Assembly: GCF_918698005.1 (NCBI RefSeq)
Contig: NZ_CAKKLJ010000011.1
Location: 1 to 44,643 of the forward strand
Origin: Microbacterium sp. Bi121
GTDB lineage: Bacteria; Actinomycetota; Actinomycetes; Actinomycetales; Microbacteriaceae
DNA length: 44,643 nt
Direction: 5' to 3'
A program made the position numbers and the translations under genes. The notes below the pieces were generated by a model. It did no database searches. It worked only from the letters and a program-made list of their open reading frames with translations, and was not told the origin of the DNA. Positions 1 to 7,772 of this stretch are shown in pieces (positions within the stretch are counted from its first letter, which is position 1; each line of letters starts with the position of its first letter).

Positions 1-123
1 GACGGGGGCCGGTGCGGGGGCGGCATCCGTCGTCGATGTCGGCGGCGTCGTCTGAGTGTTCCGGCGGCGCCATTCGCGGCGGCTGATGCCCTCGGGCGGG
101 CGGTCGGACGAACGGAAGATCAT
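1..123 (-). CDS. N-terminus of an unidentified protein, cut by the window edge
   Basis: A minus-strand frame opens with ATG at 123-121 and stays open for 41 codons to the window edge. The visible part begins MIFRSSDRPPEGISRREWRR and then turns into a Thr/Pro/Ala-rich stretch, which is typical of a disordered cytoplasmic N-terminus. Third codon positions are GC-rich, as in the other real genes here. A TACGCT box lies exactly 7 nt before the ATG, matching the leaderless promoter pattern seen at several other genes in the window. No domain is recognisable in so short a piece, so no function is proposed. Confidence 0.5.
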   Translation of the reverse strand, partial: MIFRSSDRPPEGISRREWRRRNTQTTPPTSTTDAAPAPAPV

Positions 124-154
124 GGGGTCAAGCGTACGGGGTGGGGCCTTCCTC

Positions 155-199
155 ACCCTTCGACAGGCTCAGGGATCGGACGGCGGCTCAGGGATCGGA
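155..199. repeat. REP-like intergenic element with a 15-bp direct repeat
   Basis: The gap between the partial gene and the VanZ gene contains CCCTTCGACAGGCTCAGGGA. Within it the 15-mer GGCTCAGGGATCGGA occurs at 166-180 and again at 185-199. A relative of the same element, CCCTCGACAAGTTCAGGGAC, lies at 33505-33524 near the aquaporin gene. I recall such elements as dispersed short repeats in actinobacterial genomes; this is recollection, not a search result. Confidence 0.5.
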
Positions 200-206
200 A
201 GTCGGG

Positions 207-671
207 TCAGCGCGCAGCGACAGCGACAGGCGCCGTGCGGAGCGCGGGGCGGCGCTGGACGAACAACCGCACCAGCAGGCATCCGATCGCGGTGCCGAGG
301 GTGTTGGCGATGACGTCGGACAACGTCGGGTAGCGGCTCGGCAGCAGCGTCTGCACGAGTTCGATCGTGGCGCTCGCCGAGTAGCCGATCAGCAGCACCA
401 CCCAGGCGTTCGATCGCGGCCAGGCGGCCACGAGAAGCAGACCGAGCGGCACGAACAGCGCGATGTTCGCCAGGAACTCGAAGACGGTGTAACTCGTGCC
501 CAGAGCGACGCCGAAGTGCTCGCTGACGTACCGCGCCAAGCGGAAGGCGATACCGGTGACCTTCGAGGCCATGGTCGCCGGCAGCCAGACGATCAGTGCC
601 ACACCGATGAGGTACGGCACGAGCAGCACGCGCGCCACGATCGCGAACGGGGGAGTGCGGGTGTCGGGCAT
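207..671 (-). CDS. VanZ family membrane protein
   Basis: This is a 154-residue protein with about four hydrophobic segments: residues 9-30, 63-83, 90-110 and 120-140. It carries the VanZ-like signature: an acidic Glu-Leu-Val-Gln in the third segment (SASATIELVQ) followed by Leu-Pro-Ser-Arg, and then Ser-Asp-Val-Ile-Ala-Asn-Thr-Leu-Gly. VanZ relatives are associated with low-level teicoplanin resistance, but most chromosomal members have no assigned role. The start at 671 is supported by a TAGACT box 6 nt upstream, implying a leaderless transcript. The gene stands alone and is divergent from the HNH nuclease gene. Confidence 0.85.
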   Translation of the reverse strand: MPDTRTPPFAIVARVLLVPYLIGVALIVWLPATMASKVTGIAFRLARYVSEHFGVALGTSYTVFEFLANIALFVPLGLLLVAAWPRSNAWVVLLIGYSASATIELVQTLLPSRYPTLSDVIANTLGTAIGCLLVRLFVQRRPALRTAPVAVAAR

Positions 672-767
672 GAGGGGAGTCTAGGGCGGGTGACCTTGGG
701 AACGGCTTACCGGCAGATGCCGCTGGTCGATTGTGACAGTTGACGGACTTCGCAAGGAGCTGGGGAC

Positions 768-2195
768 ATGACATCGATTCCGCCGGCCGGGTGGTACCCG
801 GATCCCTCTGCCGACGCCGCTGGCCAGCAGCGCTGGTGGGACGGCGCCGCGTGGACCGCGCAGGTGCAGTCTGCCGCAGTGCCGGCGTACGCGCTGCTGC
901 CACCGCCATCCGCACCCGACGTGAGCAGCCCCGCCAAACGTCGGATGCCGCTGTGGGCCTGGCTCGTGATCGGTATCGCCGCCGTCCTGCTCGGTGTGGT
1001 CCTTTCACCGATCTTCGCGCCGCTGTGGCTCGTCGTGCTCATCACCGGCATCGTCGCGCTCGTGAAGAACACGCCTACCTGGCTGCGGTTCCGCGACCGC
1101 AAGGTCGCGACGATCGTCACGGCCATCTCAGCCGTCGCCTTCCTCCTCACCGGAAGCATCGCCAACGCCGTCATCGGCGGGACTGCGAACCCGCCAGCGG
1201 CGGAGCCGGCGCCGGCGGCCGCCACGGAAGCACCGGCGACTCCGGCGTCGACGCCGACCCCCACCTCCACGCCGCTCGAGGATGACGCCGAGCCGGCCGC
1301 CTTCGTGGGCGAACTCGGCACGGCTTCGGACGCGTCAGCGACCGAGGGGCTGACCGCCCTCGAGGTGCTCGACACACTCCCCATCAAGGGGCGCGCACCG
1401 AAGACCGGATACGACCGCGACCAGTTCGGCCAGCGCTGGCTCGACGTCGACCGCAACGGATGCGACACCCGCAACGACACGCTCGCGGCGCAGCTGACCG
1501 ACATCACCCGCTCCGGCCCCTGCCGCGTCACCGCCGGCATCCTCGACGATCCGTTCACCGGGCGGACGATCGGCTTCGAGCGCGGGCAGGGGACGTCTGA
1601 ACTCGTGCAGATCGATCACGTGGTCGCCCTCTCGGACGCATGGCAGAAGGGCGCTCAGCAGCTCACCGCAGACCAGCGCGCGTCGTTCGCGAACGACCCG
1701 CTCAACCTCCTCGCCGTCGACGGCAAGGCGAACGCCCAGAAGAGCGATGGGGATGCCGCCACCTGGCTGCCCTCGAACAAGAGCTTCCGGTGCGAGTACG
1801 TCGCTCGCCAGGTCTCGGTCAAGGCGACCTACGGACTGTGGGTGACCCAGGCGGAGCACGACGCGATCGCACGAGTGCTCGGCGGCTGCTCCGATGAACC
1901 CGCCATGACCTCGAAGTACGCGGCCGCGGCGCCGGTCGTCGAGGTCACGCCCGAGCCTGCGCCTGTCGTGCCGCCGAAGCCGGTTCCGGCGAAGCCCGTA
2001 CCCGTCGCGCCGGCGCCCCCGAAACCGGCTCCTGCGCCCGCGAAGCCCGTGCCGGTTGCGCCGGCGCCGCCCTCGAACGTGTACTACGAGAACTGCACGG
2101 CGGTCCGCAACGCGGGCGCCGCACCCATCTACGCGGGCGACCCCGGGTACAGCCGGAAGCTCGACAGGGACGGGGACGGCGTCGGCTGCGAGTGA
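768..2195 (+). CDS. Membrane-anchored HNH nuclease with DUF2510 and Excalibur domains
   Basis: The 475-residue protein has four parts. Residues 5-31 are a DUF2510 motif (GWYPDP and RWWDG). Residues about 58-138 hold hydrophobic segments. Residues about 205-365 form an HNH nuclease domain of the DUF1524/GmrSD-like type, with NGCDTRND, IDHV (Asp283-His284), NDPLNLL and a conserved final Cys. After a Pro/Ala/Lys-rich spacer comes an Excalibur calcium-binding tail ending DRDGDGVGCE, with paired cysteines. The layout suggests a nuclease held at or outside the membrane, perhaps for extracellular DNA. The ATG at 768 follows an AAGGAG site at 751-756. Remnants of a second copy lie near 8.2 kb. Confidence 0.88.
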   Translation: MTSIPPAGWYPDPSADAAGQQRWWDGAAWTAQVQSAAVPAYALLPPPSAPDVSSPAKRRMPLWAWLVIGIAAVLLGVVLSPIFAPLWLVVLITGIVALVKNTPTWLRFRDRKVATIVTAISAVAFLLTGSIANAVIGGTANPPAAEPAPAAATEAPATPASTPTPTSTPLEDDAEPAAFVGELGTASDASATEGLTALEVLDTLPIKGRAPKTGYDRDQFGQRWLDVDRNGCDTRNDTLAAQLTDITRSGPCRVTAGILDDPFTGRTIGFERGQGTSELVQIDHVVALSDAWQKGAQQLTADQRASFANDPLNLLAVDGKANAQKSDGDAATWLPSNKSFRCEYVARQVSVKATYGLWVTQAEHDAIARVLGGCSDEPAMTSKYAAAAPVVEVTPEPAPVVPPKPVPAKPVPVAPAPPKPAPAPAKPVPVAPAPPSNVYYENCTAVRNAGAAPIYAGDPGYSRKLDRDGDGVGCE

Positions 2196-2249
2196 TGCGT
2201 ACGGACGTCTCTCTTCGCACGGTCAGCGGTCCGGAACGATCCGGGAATC

Positions 2250-2369
2250 CATCCCGACCGTCGACGATCGCAGGAGGACATCATGACCACCCAGCGCGTG
2301 AGCACGACCGAGACCGCACAGACCCGCGTCCCGCCGACCGACTTCACCGGCGTCTTCGGCACAGTCGTG
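2250..2369 (+). pseudogene. Broken 5' fragment of a CMD-family gene (duplicate of 8829-9479)
   Basis: From about 2250 to 2369 the sequence closely follows the leader and first 29 codons of the CMD gene at 8829, including the same AGGAGG ribosome site and an ATG at 2283. The encoded start, MTTQRVSTTETAQTRVPPTD, matches MPTQSAPTTETSQTRIPPTD. Similarity stops abruptly after ACAGTCGTG at 2369, where an antisense transposase scrap begins. The open frame runs on to 2546, but that part is nonsense. The conserved ECF41-like promoter found upstream of the intact copy is missing here. Confidence 0.85.
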
Positions 2370-2515
2370 GGCTGCTCGGCGAGGACGGCGCGGACGAGGC
2401 GGATGATACTGTCACGGTTCGGGACGATCCCGCCGTCGGTGCGGCGGCGGATCGCCCGCTTGAGGCGCGTTCGGGTTGTTCGACCAGACCTGCCGCCGGC
2501 CTTTCTGGCCATCCC
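2370..2515 (-). mobile_element. Remnant of an IS256-family transposase gene
   Basis: On the minus strand one frame reads RRQVWSNNP (about 2510-2478). A shifted frame then reads LKRAIRRRTDGG, PNRDSIIRLV and AVLAEQ (about 2465-2372). These are the successive motifs near the C-terminus of IS256/mutator transposases (WSNNP, ERLN.EI.RRT, PNR..IIRLVGAVLAEQ), so the piece carries at least one frameshift. The usual last residues are missing, because the fragment ends against the truncated CMD copy. No terminal inverted repeats are visible. It is a dead scar marking a rearrangement junction. Confidence 0.75.
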
Positions 2516-2949
2516 CCGTTGCGATCGCCGCAGGGTGCGCGGCTGATACGTCAGAGTCCGCCGCAGACGAACCGGCCGAATCGGTAGTCGCTGGCCTGAT
2601 CGGAACGTGGAGTTGCGCCTCCAGCGTCGCGGAGAGCGCCGACGTTGTGACTGCCGACGTGATCATCACGGGAAACAGCATCGCGCTCAATCCCGGCGAG
2701 GGCTTCGGCGACCCGATGACGGTGAACTTCGTCCCCTCGACGGACCGATGGACCTTCGACGGCGGCAATTACGTCGAAGTCCCTGCTGTGATGCCCGACG
2801 TCGGGCAGTCGCTTGAAATGAGGCTTCTCGATAAAGCAGGTGCGTTCGCCGGCGCTTCGTTCACGATCACCACGCAAGCGATCGATTCAGCGACCGTCGA
2901 GCAGGTCGTCCCTGATCGCAAGATCACTTACAACTGCCAGCGCGAATAG
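2516..2949 (+). pseudogene. 5'-truncated lipoprotein gene
   Basis: An open frame encodes the end of a signal peptide with a lipobox (AIAAGC) and about 140 residues of mature lipoprotein. This part starts with a GTWSC motif and ends YNCQRE. The hydrophobic core of the signal peptide is lost: upstream of the lipobox the frame runs into the antisense transposase scrap, and only a TTG at 2476 could start it, without a ribosome site. The two end cysteines and the IGxWxC opening resemble the lipoprotein at 6108, suggesting one family with a disulfide-closed beta fold. I regard the gene as inactivated by the same event that left the transposase piece. Confidence 0.6.
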
Positions 2950-3065
2950 TTGAGAGAGCGCGGCCGGATGCGTATCAGTCCCGTAACGTACGCGGAGGCG
3001 CAATTGCGGTCGTGGTATTCAAAGAGGGTAATCACCCGAGTTGCACCTCGAGAAATAGATCGCAG

Positions 3066-3911
3066 ATGACGAACATGCCCGAAGCGGACTCGATCGCTGA
3101 GTTCGCCGCATCTCTACGCGCGCTCCGCCTGGAGGCCAACAGTCCCACGTTGAGTCGCTTGCATCACGACACCGACATCTCACGAAGCGTTCTCTCTGAT
3201 GCCTTCGGTGGCAAACGCCTCCCGTCCGCACGGACCGTCGACAGGATTGTCCGCTCGCTCGATAATGACAGCACCGAGTGGGTGCGGCGTCGTGATCTGC
3301 TCGCAACGTCACTGCTCGAAGGCGAGTCCGCAGACACTTCAACTGAGCCACACGAAAGTCTGACGGCTACGGGGTGGCCACGGCGCACGGCCTTGATGGT
3401 CGCTGCTGCAGCGTTCGCATGCGGACTCATTGTCTCTGGCGGGATCAGCTGGGCGGTCACGAGTACCGTCGTCGAGCAGGCGAAGTTCACCGCGGCGCAG
3501 GCGGTGCGCGACGAGCTGGCCAACGCCTCCACGAACCCACGCGCACAGATCAATGTGCACAACGGCGTGGACCCGGCGATGACGGAATGCGTGAACGATG
3601 CAGAAGTCGCTACGTCCTCGCCGCGGACGAACGACACGCTTCTCGAAATTATCTGGTCGAACAAGTGCTATGCCGGCTGGGCTCGCGTCACCCGTTACGA
3701 CGAACAGATCTCAGGTAACTCGGTGACGGTGGCCATCTATCCGGAAACTGCCGCGCAAGGACCAGACCGTCAGGCCGCAACAGAGCCCAACGTGCAAGGG
3801 GCGTACACGACACTCGTCGTGCGCCCGACCCCTCAGACTCGGCTGTGCACAGTGGGGGCGATCACCGTTGACGGGACGAGTATCGACTTGGGCGAGCCCC
3901 TCTGCATCTGA
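3066..3911 (+). CDS. Membrane-spanning HTH regulator with DUF2690 domain
   Basis: Residues 8-75 form an XRE-like helix-turn-helix (SIAEFAASLRALR, then SRSVLSDAFGGKRLPSARTV). A single membrane segment spans about residues 107-130. A DUF2690-type domain occupies residues about 165-281 (NGVDPAMTECVNDAEVA, IIWSNKCYAGWARV, a third Cys in RLCTVG and a fourth in PLCI). DNA binding would be cytoplasmic and the DUF2690 part outside. The ATG at 3066 is chosen because the HTH begins just after it; a GTG at 3012 and an ATG at 3075 are alternatives, and none has a strong ribosome site. It precedes the lipoprotein operon and may control it, which is inference from position. Confidence 0.72.
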   Translation: MTNMPEADSIAEFAASLRALRLEANSPTLSRLHHDTDISRSVLSDAFGGKRLPSARTVDRIVRSLDNDSTEWVRRRDLLATSLLEGESADTSTEPHESLTATGWPRRTALMVAAAAFACGLIVSGGISWAVTSTVVEQAKFTAAQAVRDELANASTNPRAQINVHNGVDPAMTECVNDAEVATSSPRTNDTLLEIIWSNKCYAGWARVTRYDEQISGNSVTVAIYPETAAQGPDRQAATEPNVQGAYTTLVVRPTPQTRLCTVGAITVDGTSIDLGEPLCI

Positions 3912-3925
3912 GCTGTCGGATACTT

Positions 3926-3956
3926 CCGGACACAACCGAAACAGACGGTTCCGGAC
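3926..3956. terminator. Possible hairpin after the DUF2690 regulator gene
   Basis: TCCGGA and CCGGA arms enclose an inner AACCG/CGGTT pair with a 7-nt loop and a small bulge. No T-run follows. It could end the regulator transcript within the 164-bp gap before the lipoprotein operon. Confidence 0.3.
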
Positions 3957-4075
3957 GCCCTCGAGCACACCGCAACGCTTGAATGGCGCCTGGGGAAGTC
4001 GCCTGCCTGGCGCGCCGCCATGGGGGGCACGAAGGTAACCAGGTAGGTGCACCCGTTCTTTCTGACTAACGAAGA

Positions 4076-4324
4076 ATGGATACCGCTGTGGAAACCAAGA
4101 GTCCTGTTCTCGGCTACGTGCTTATCGGCATAGGCGCCGTCCTCGCAGCCATCGGCCTCATCTGGGGCGTGGTCGTCGGCTTTTACGCAAGTGACCTACC
4201 TCTTCTGCTCGGCCTGCTCGCCGTCGGTGCGGGCCTGTTGTGGTTCGGGCAGCGCTTGTCGCAAGCAGCCAAGCGAAGCAATGTCGAGCGGCGTATCGCC
4301 GATCGCGATGCGACGGAGCAGTGA
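4076..4324 (+). CDS. Small two-helix membrane protein
   Basis: The 82-residue protein has two hydrophobic stretches, residues about 11-37 (with a Gly-rich GIGAVLAAIGLIWG core) and 41-58, followed by a charged tail ending RRIADRDATEQ. A hairpin topology with both ends inside fits the charges. No family is recognised. It is the first gene of a run in which each gene overlaps or nearly touches the next up to 7600, so it is probably co-transcribed with the lipoproteins. GTG at 4088 is an alternative start. Confidence 0.6.
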   Translation: MDTAVETKSPVLGYVLIGIGAVLAAIGLIWGVVVGFYASDLPLLLGLLAVGAGLLWFGQRLSQAAKRSNVERRIADRDATEQ

Positions 4325-4325
4325 G

Positions 4326-4700
4326 ATGGCCGCGATCGATGACAAGATGAGCGCCTTGAACTTCGCAGTGACATCGACGAAGCCTCTGGAGAAGATCGCA
4401 CAGTCGATTACTGACGCCGCGGATCTGGCCGGTGCCGGTGGCGGGAAGCTCACGATCACACAGAAGAACCCGACGACCTTCACCGGCGTGGTGAAGAACT
4501 TCGTTCGAGTCGCACACGGAGACTTCACACTCACGGTCACCGATGCGCCGGATGGTGAAAGTCGCCGAGTGCAGTTCTCTGTTGGGGACTACATGCGTGT
4601 ACGGGACACGATGCTCGCGTTCATCCCTGTGTCGCCGTGGAGCGCGCCGGCGTACAAGCCATTCCGCACGTTCAGCGAACACCTGCGCCAGAAGCTCTGA
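4326..4700 (+). CDS. Uncharacterised 124-residue cytoplasmic protein
   Basis: The ATG at 4326 starts 1 nt after the upstream TGA, with a GGAG site inside the preceding gene, so translation is likely coupled. The protein has no signal peptide or membrane helix. It opens with an amphipathic helix (KPLEKIAQSITDAADLAG) and continues with alternating short beta segments (KLTITQK, FTGVVKNFVRV, FTLTVTD, RRVQFSVGDYMRV). The end is mixed and basic. I do not recognise a domain. The overall form, one helix plus a small sheet, resembles a compact adaptor or binding domain, but this is only an impression. Confidence 0.6.
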   Translation: MAAIDDKMSALNFAVTSTKPLEKIAQSITDAADLAGAGGGKLTITQKNPTTFTGVVKNFVRVAHGDFTLTVTDAPDGESRRVQFSVGDYMRVRDTMLAFIPVSPWSAPAYKPFRTFSEHLRQKL

Positions 4701-4704
4701 GGCG

Positions 4705-6111
4705 ATGAGCGACGCACGCTCACCGGCAGCACGCCGAGCCAAAGCGGGTCGTCGACGCTGGATCAGAAAGCTGGCAATGCCCGCGGGTGCGATGCTGCTT
4801 GCACTCACTGCAGCGCTGGCTGGGTGTGGAGCTGGAGAACCGGCGCAGACGTCAACGACGCCGGCGCCGGCGGCTGAGTCGCCGCCGCCTTCAGCGTCAC
4901 CGTCTCCGCAGGCGCCGATAGCTTTCACCGACGCGGTGCTGCAGGGAGACGTTTACGAATCAGGCATGGGAGCCGAACTTGTCCTCGTCCGGCCGGATGA
5001 CGAGCCGGATCAGGCATATCTGTATTCGATGACGGCGCAGGTGCCAGGTCTGATTCACCTCGACGTCGCTGCGGACGAAGAGATCGCGGGAGTGCACTGG
5101 GCGGTCGAGCAGGATCCCGACTCGGACCCGAAGGCCGTGGCGCTGGTCTACGTCACTACAGAGGCCTCCGGACTCAACGCTGTTCCTGACCGGGTTCAGA
5201 TGCGAGTGTACGACGAGCGCGGCGACGAGCTTTTACGCGAAGATCTCGGGAACGGCATTGTCGGCACGCCAATCGAACCAGGGTGGGATTTCACAGCAGA
5301 TCCGTCCGCATACGGAACACTTGTCGCCGGCGTCTTGGTTTTCAGCACCGAACTCGAGGACGGCACATTCGCCGTCGTCGGCTACGACATCGAAGACGCG
5401 AGCGAGCTCTGGCGCACAACCGGTGCCATCAGGCCAGAGGAAGCAGGTGCCCCTCTGGCGAACGGACTGGTTGCGCTTGATTGGCAAGAGACTCTGAGCG
5501 CTTTCGACCCGCGCACTGGTGCCATCCGGTGGACGGCGCCACAGATGAATTCCGTCCATGCTCAGGGCGCCGTGTCTCAGTACCTCACCGCTTACGAGTC
5601 CGCGTCTGCGTGGATCGGCCCCGATCCCGTCACGTTCCTCGACATTGATACGGGAGGCGTGCTGGACCCTGCGCAGAAGTTTCACTCGTATGCCGTGGAC
5701 CAGCTCACCGGGGGCATGTCATTCGCGTGGTATGTCCTTGACGGGGGCAGCTCCGATGAGCCTGGGTTCCTCGTCCGCAGCGCCGACGGTGAGGAGACGA
5801 TCTCCCTCGATGCGAACAGCGCACACGCCGCCGGCGTCGAAGACGTGGTCGGGATGTGGAACGGGCTCATCTGGCTCACCAACAGCTCAGGTCTCGACGT
5901 GGTGGACGCGAGCACGGGAGACCGCATCAGCCAGATAACCGAGTCGAACGAGGTGCTGCGCGTTCCCGAAGACGCACGAGCCAGCTGGACGCTTCTTCGC
6001 ATCGACGGCGGAACCTTCAGCGACGACACGCTCATTCTCGCCAGACATCCCCAGGGGGAACCAACCGTGGACGATCTCAACATCTTCACCCGGCCGGAGG
6101 CACCCCAATGA
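4705..6111 (+). CDS. Beta-propeller-like lipoprotein (PQQ-repeat type)
   Basis: The 468-residue protein starts 4 nt after the previous stop. It has a basic N-terminus (ARRAKAGRRRWIRK), a hydrophobic core and a lipobox LAGC with Cys41. A Thr/Pro/Ser-rich tether runs to about residue 70. The body shows repeated strand-turn units of the PQQ/YVTN type: VVGYDIEDASELWRT, LSAFDPRTGAIRWT and LDVVDASTGD. This predicts an extracellular propeller anchored to the membrane. Such proteins commonly act as scaffolds or binding modules. No catalytic motif is seen. It is the largest member of the lipoprotein operon. Confidence 0.75.
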   Translation: MSDARSPAARRAKAGRRRWIRKLAMPAGAMLLALTAALAGCGAGEPAQTSTTPAPAAESPPPSASPSPQAPIAFTDAVLQGDVYESGMGAELVLVRPDDEPDQAYLYSMTAQVPGLIHLDVAADEEIAGVHWAVEQDPDSDPKAVALVYVTTEASGLNAVPDRVQMRVYDERGDELLREDLGNGIVGTPIEPGWDFTADPSAYGTLVAGVLVFSTELEDGTFAVVGYDIEDASELWRTTGAIRPEEAGAPLANGLVALDWQETLSAFDPRTGAIRWTAPQMNSVHAQGAVSQYLTAYESASAWIGPDPVTFLDIDTGGVLDPAQKFHSYAVDQLTGGMSFAWYVLDGGSSDEPGFLVRSADGEETISLDANSAHAAGVEDVVGMWNGLIWLTNSSGLDVVDASTGDRISQITESNEVLRVPEDARASWTLLRIDGGTFSDDTLILARHPQGEPTVDDLNIFTRPEAPQ

Positions 6112-6686
6112 ACCGCTCATGCGCAACATCACTGAGGGTCGTCGTTGACGATTCAATGATCCGCTTCAGGCGTGGCGGTCCGCTGATGGCATTGGTTGTA
6201 TCAAGCGCGGTACTCGTCGGATGCAGCGCGGCCGGCGTCCCCGAGACAGAGAAGCCGCCCACTCCGGCGAAGTTCATCGAGGGAGACTGGCAGTGCCTGA
6301 CCACAAGCGAAGACGGCAACTCCGACAACGAGTACACCTATCACCTGAAGGTAACCGCTTCGCACATCTCAATCGGCACGGCGCGTACGGGCGAAGATCT
6401 CTACTGGACGCAGTACGACTACACGTTGGCAGTAAACGGAACACTCACAACAGTGCCCGAGAACGGCGGCCCGGGATGGGTGATTCAGCTTCCGGACGAG
6501 CTCAGCTATGAGAGTGTCAACGCCGCGCGAATCGCGGAGGGATGGGCCGAGAGTCTAGAGGTATCTGTAGCGCCCGATTCGGCTCGATGGACAGGCCAAA
6601 CGGGCCTCGATTGGGACTGCGAACGAGGCGACTTCGAGGACGATGGCAACACGTTCGTATCGGCCGAGCACAGCACAGGAAACTAA
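6108..6686 (+). CDS. Lipoprotein with paired-cysteine WxC domain
   Basis: The ATG overlaps the preceding stop (ATGA) and follows a GGAGG at 6096-6100 with 7-nt spacing. The 192-residue product has its lipobox LVGC at Cys39. The signal part is unusually long; an internal Met17 would give a more typical one but has no ribosome site. The mature part begins GDWQC and ends DWDCER, so two cysteines bracket a beta-rich domain. The truncated gene ending at 2949 has the same plan (GTWSC to YNCQRE). I infer a shared family of small envelope lipoproteins of unknown function. Confidence 0.7.
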   Translation: MNRSCATSLRVVVDDSMIRFRRGGPLMALVVSSAVLVGCSAAGVPETEKPPTPAKFIEGDWQCLTTSEDGNSDNEYTYHLKVTASHISIGTARTGEDLYWTQYDYTLAVNGTLTTVPENGGPGWVIQLPDELSYESVNAARIAEGWAESLEVSVAPDSARWTGQTGLDWDCERGDFEDDGNTFVSAEHSTGN

Positions 6687-6700
6687 TGGAGAAGCATCAG

Positions 6701-7600
6701 ATGAAGATCGACGCCCTGAACACGCTCGGGCGCTACTCAAGCGCATTCATTGTCGCTGCCGCCTTGGTTCTCGTATCCGGGTGTGCAAATAGCACGTCGG
6801 CCGGATCTGCGGTGACCGACGGTGGCGGTGGCGGTGGCGGTGGCGATGTCGATTCGGCAACAGAGCAGACCATCGTGACGGAACCGACCGGCCTCCCATT
6901 CAGCCATTGGCCGACGTGTTTCGATTTCAACCAACTCGAGTCGACCGACGCCGCCATTCAACTCATCGGTGAAGCGTATGGCAACCCCGATCTCTCTGAA
7001 GAAGAGGGCTGGGACACGATGGCGGGCCTCCAAGACGCGTGCGCTATGACATATTCATCCGATACCTCGATTCTGCGCGTTCTTCAGGATTGGCAACCTG
7101 ACTCTCCTCTCCAGACCGTCGCCTGGACCGCTACCGAGGGCGAAGGCTCCTGGGGTGGTCGGAACTTTCCCGCTCGGGTCGACGACTACCGGTTAGTCAG
7201 CGAAGCGGAGTATGCCGAGTTCTCTGCGATGTACCCAGGCGGAACCGTGTGCACGTTCCTCGGCGGCGCACTCGCAGGCGAAACAGTAGCGAGCGACGGC
7301 GTCGAATTGAGCAACGTGGAGTACGCCAAGGCCTACTACACCTCATCCTCAGACAGCATGGCCGCACAAGGTTGCGATTCAATCGGAAGTATCATCTCGG
7401 TCACATATACCGCGTCCGAGAATATCGGTTTTCTAGCGGACCAACCGGCAGATAATAACGGCAATCACTGCCAAACCGTCGCGACGAACATGTGCGGTGT
7501 TTCTGTTGCCGGCGGCAGTTGGAACGCAGCAGACCTGTCCAGTGATGCCCCGCTGGACCGGGTGTCAGGCGTCCTGCAGACCGTCATGGCTGCGAATTGA
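6701..7600 (+). CDS. Uncharacterised lipoprotein with polyglycine linker
   Basis: A GGAGAAG at 6688-6694, 6 nt upstream, favours the ATG at 6701; an ATG at 6686 overlapping the previous TAA is the alternative. The 299-residue protein has a signal peptide with lipobox VSGC at Cys28. It then has a run of eight glycines encoded by repeated GGTGGC units, and a mature domain with six cysteines (CFDF, DACAMTY, TVCTFL, QGCDS, NHCQTV, NMCGV). Base composition is clearly lower in GC than the flanks: 7381-7440 is 28/60 GC. This suggests transfer from another source. No known fold is recognised. Confidence 0.68.
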   Translation: MKIDALNTLGRYSSAFIVAAALVLVSGCANSTSAGSAVTDGGGGGGGGDVDSATEQTIVTEPTGLPFSHWPTCFDFNQLESTDAAIQLIGEAYGNPDLSEEEGWDTMAGLQDACAMTYSSDTSILRVLQDWQPDSPLQTVAWTATEGEGSWGGRNFPARVDDYRLVSEAEYAEFSAMYPGGTVCTFLGGALAGETVASDGVELSNVEYAKAYYTSSSDSMAAQGCDSIGSIISVTYTASENIGFLADQPADNNGNHCQTVATNMCGVSVAGGSWNAADLSSDAPLDRVSGVLQTVMAAN

Positions 7601-7615
7601 ACTCATCGACGAGTT
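7600..7615. terminator. Possible short hairpin at the end of the lipoprotein operon
   Basis: AACTC and GAGTT arms around a 6-nt loop start on the last base of the lipoprotein stop codon. The stem is short and followed by a mixed tract, so termination is uncertain. Confidence 0.25.
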
Positions 7616-7772
7616 GTTGGCAGTGCTCGCCGCCCGCTTTTTCTGCACGTAGTTGTTCACCTGAGGATTGTGCACCGATGCCGGGATCCGCTCTGATCGA
7701 GCACCGGGTTCGGCAGTATCGTCGAAGCTCGCGCTGTTCGAGCCGGGACTCGGGCACAATGGGAGGGTGTAC

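Noticed and set aside
2406..2433. TGTCACG followed by CGTC resembling an ECF41 promoter
   Set aside because: It lies inside the antisense IS256 remnant, reflects its coding sequence, the -35 match is incomplete and no gene start follows.
2283..2546. An 87-codon frame as a real small protein
   Set aside because: Its first 29 codons copy the CMD gene and the rest is the reverse of a transposase fragment, so it is a chance fusion.
3004..3034. TTGCGG and TAATCA as a promoter of the DUF2690 regulator
   Set aside because: The spacing is 19 nt and both boxes are weak; not enough to list.
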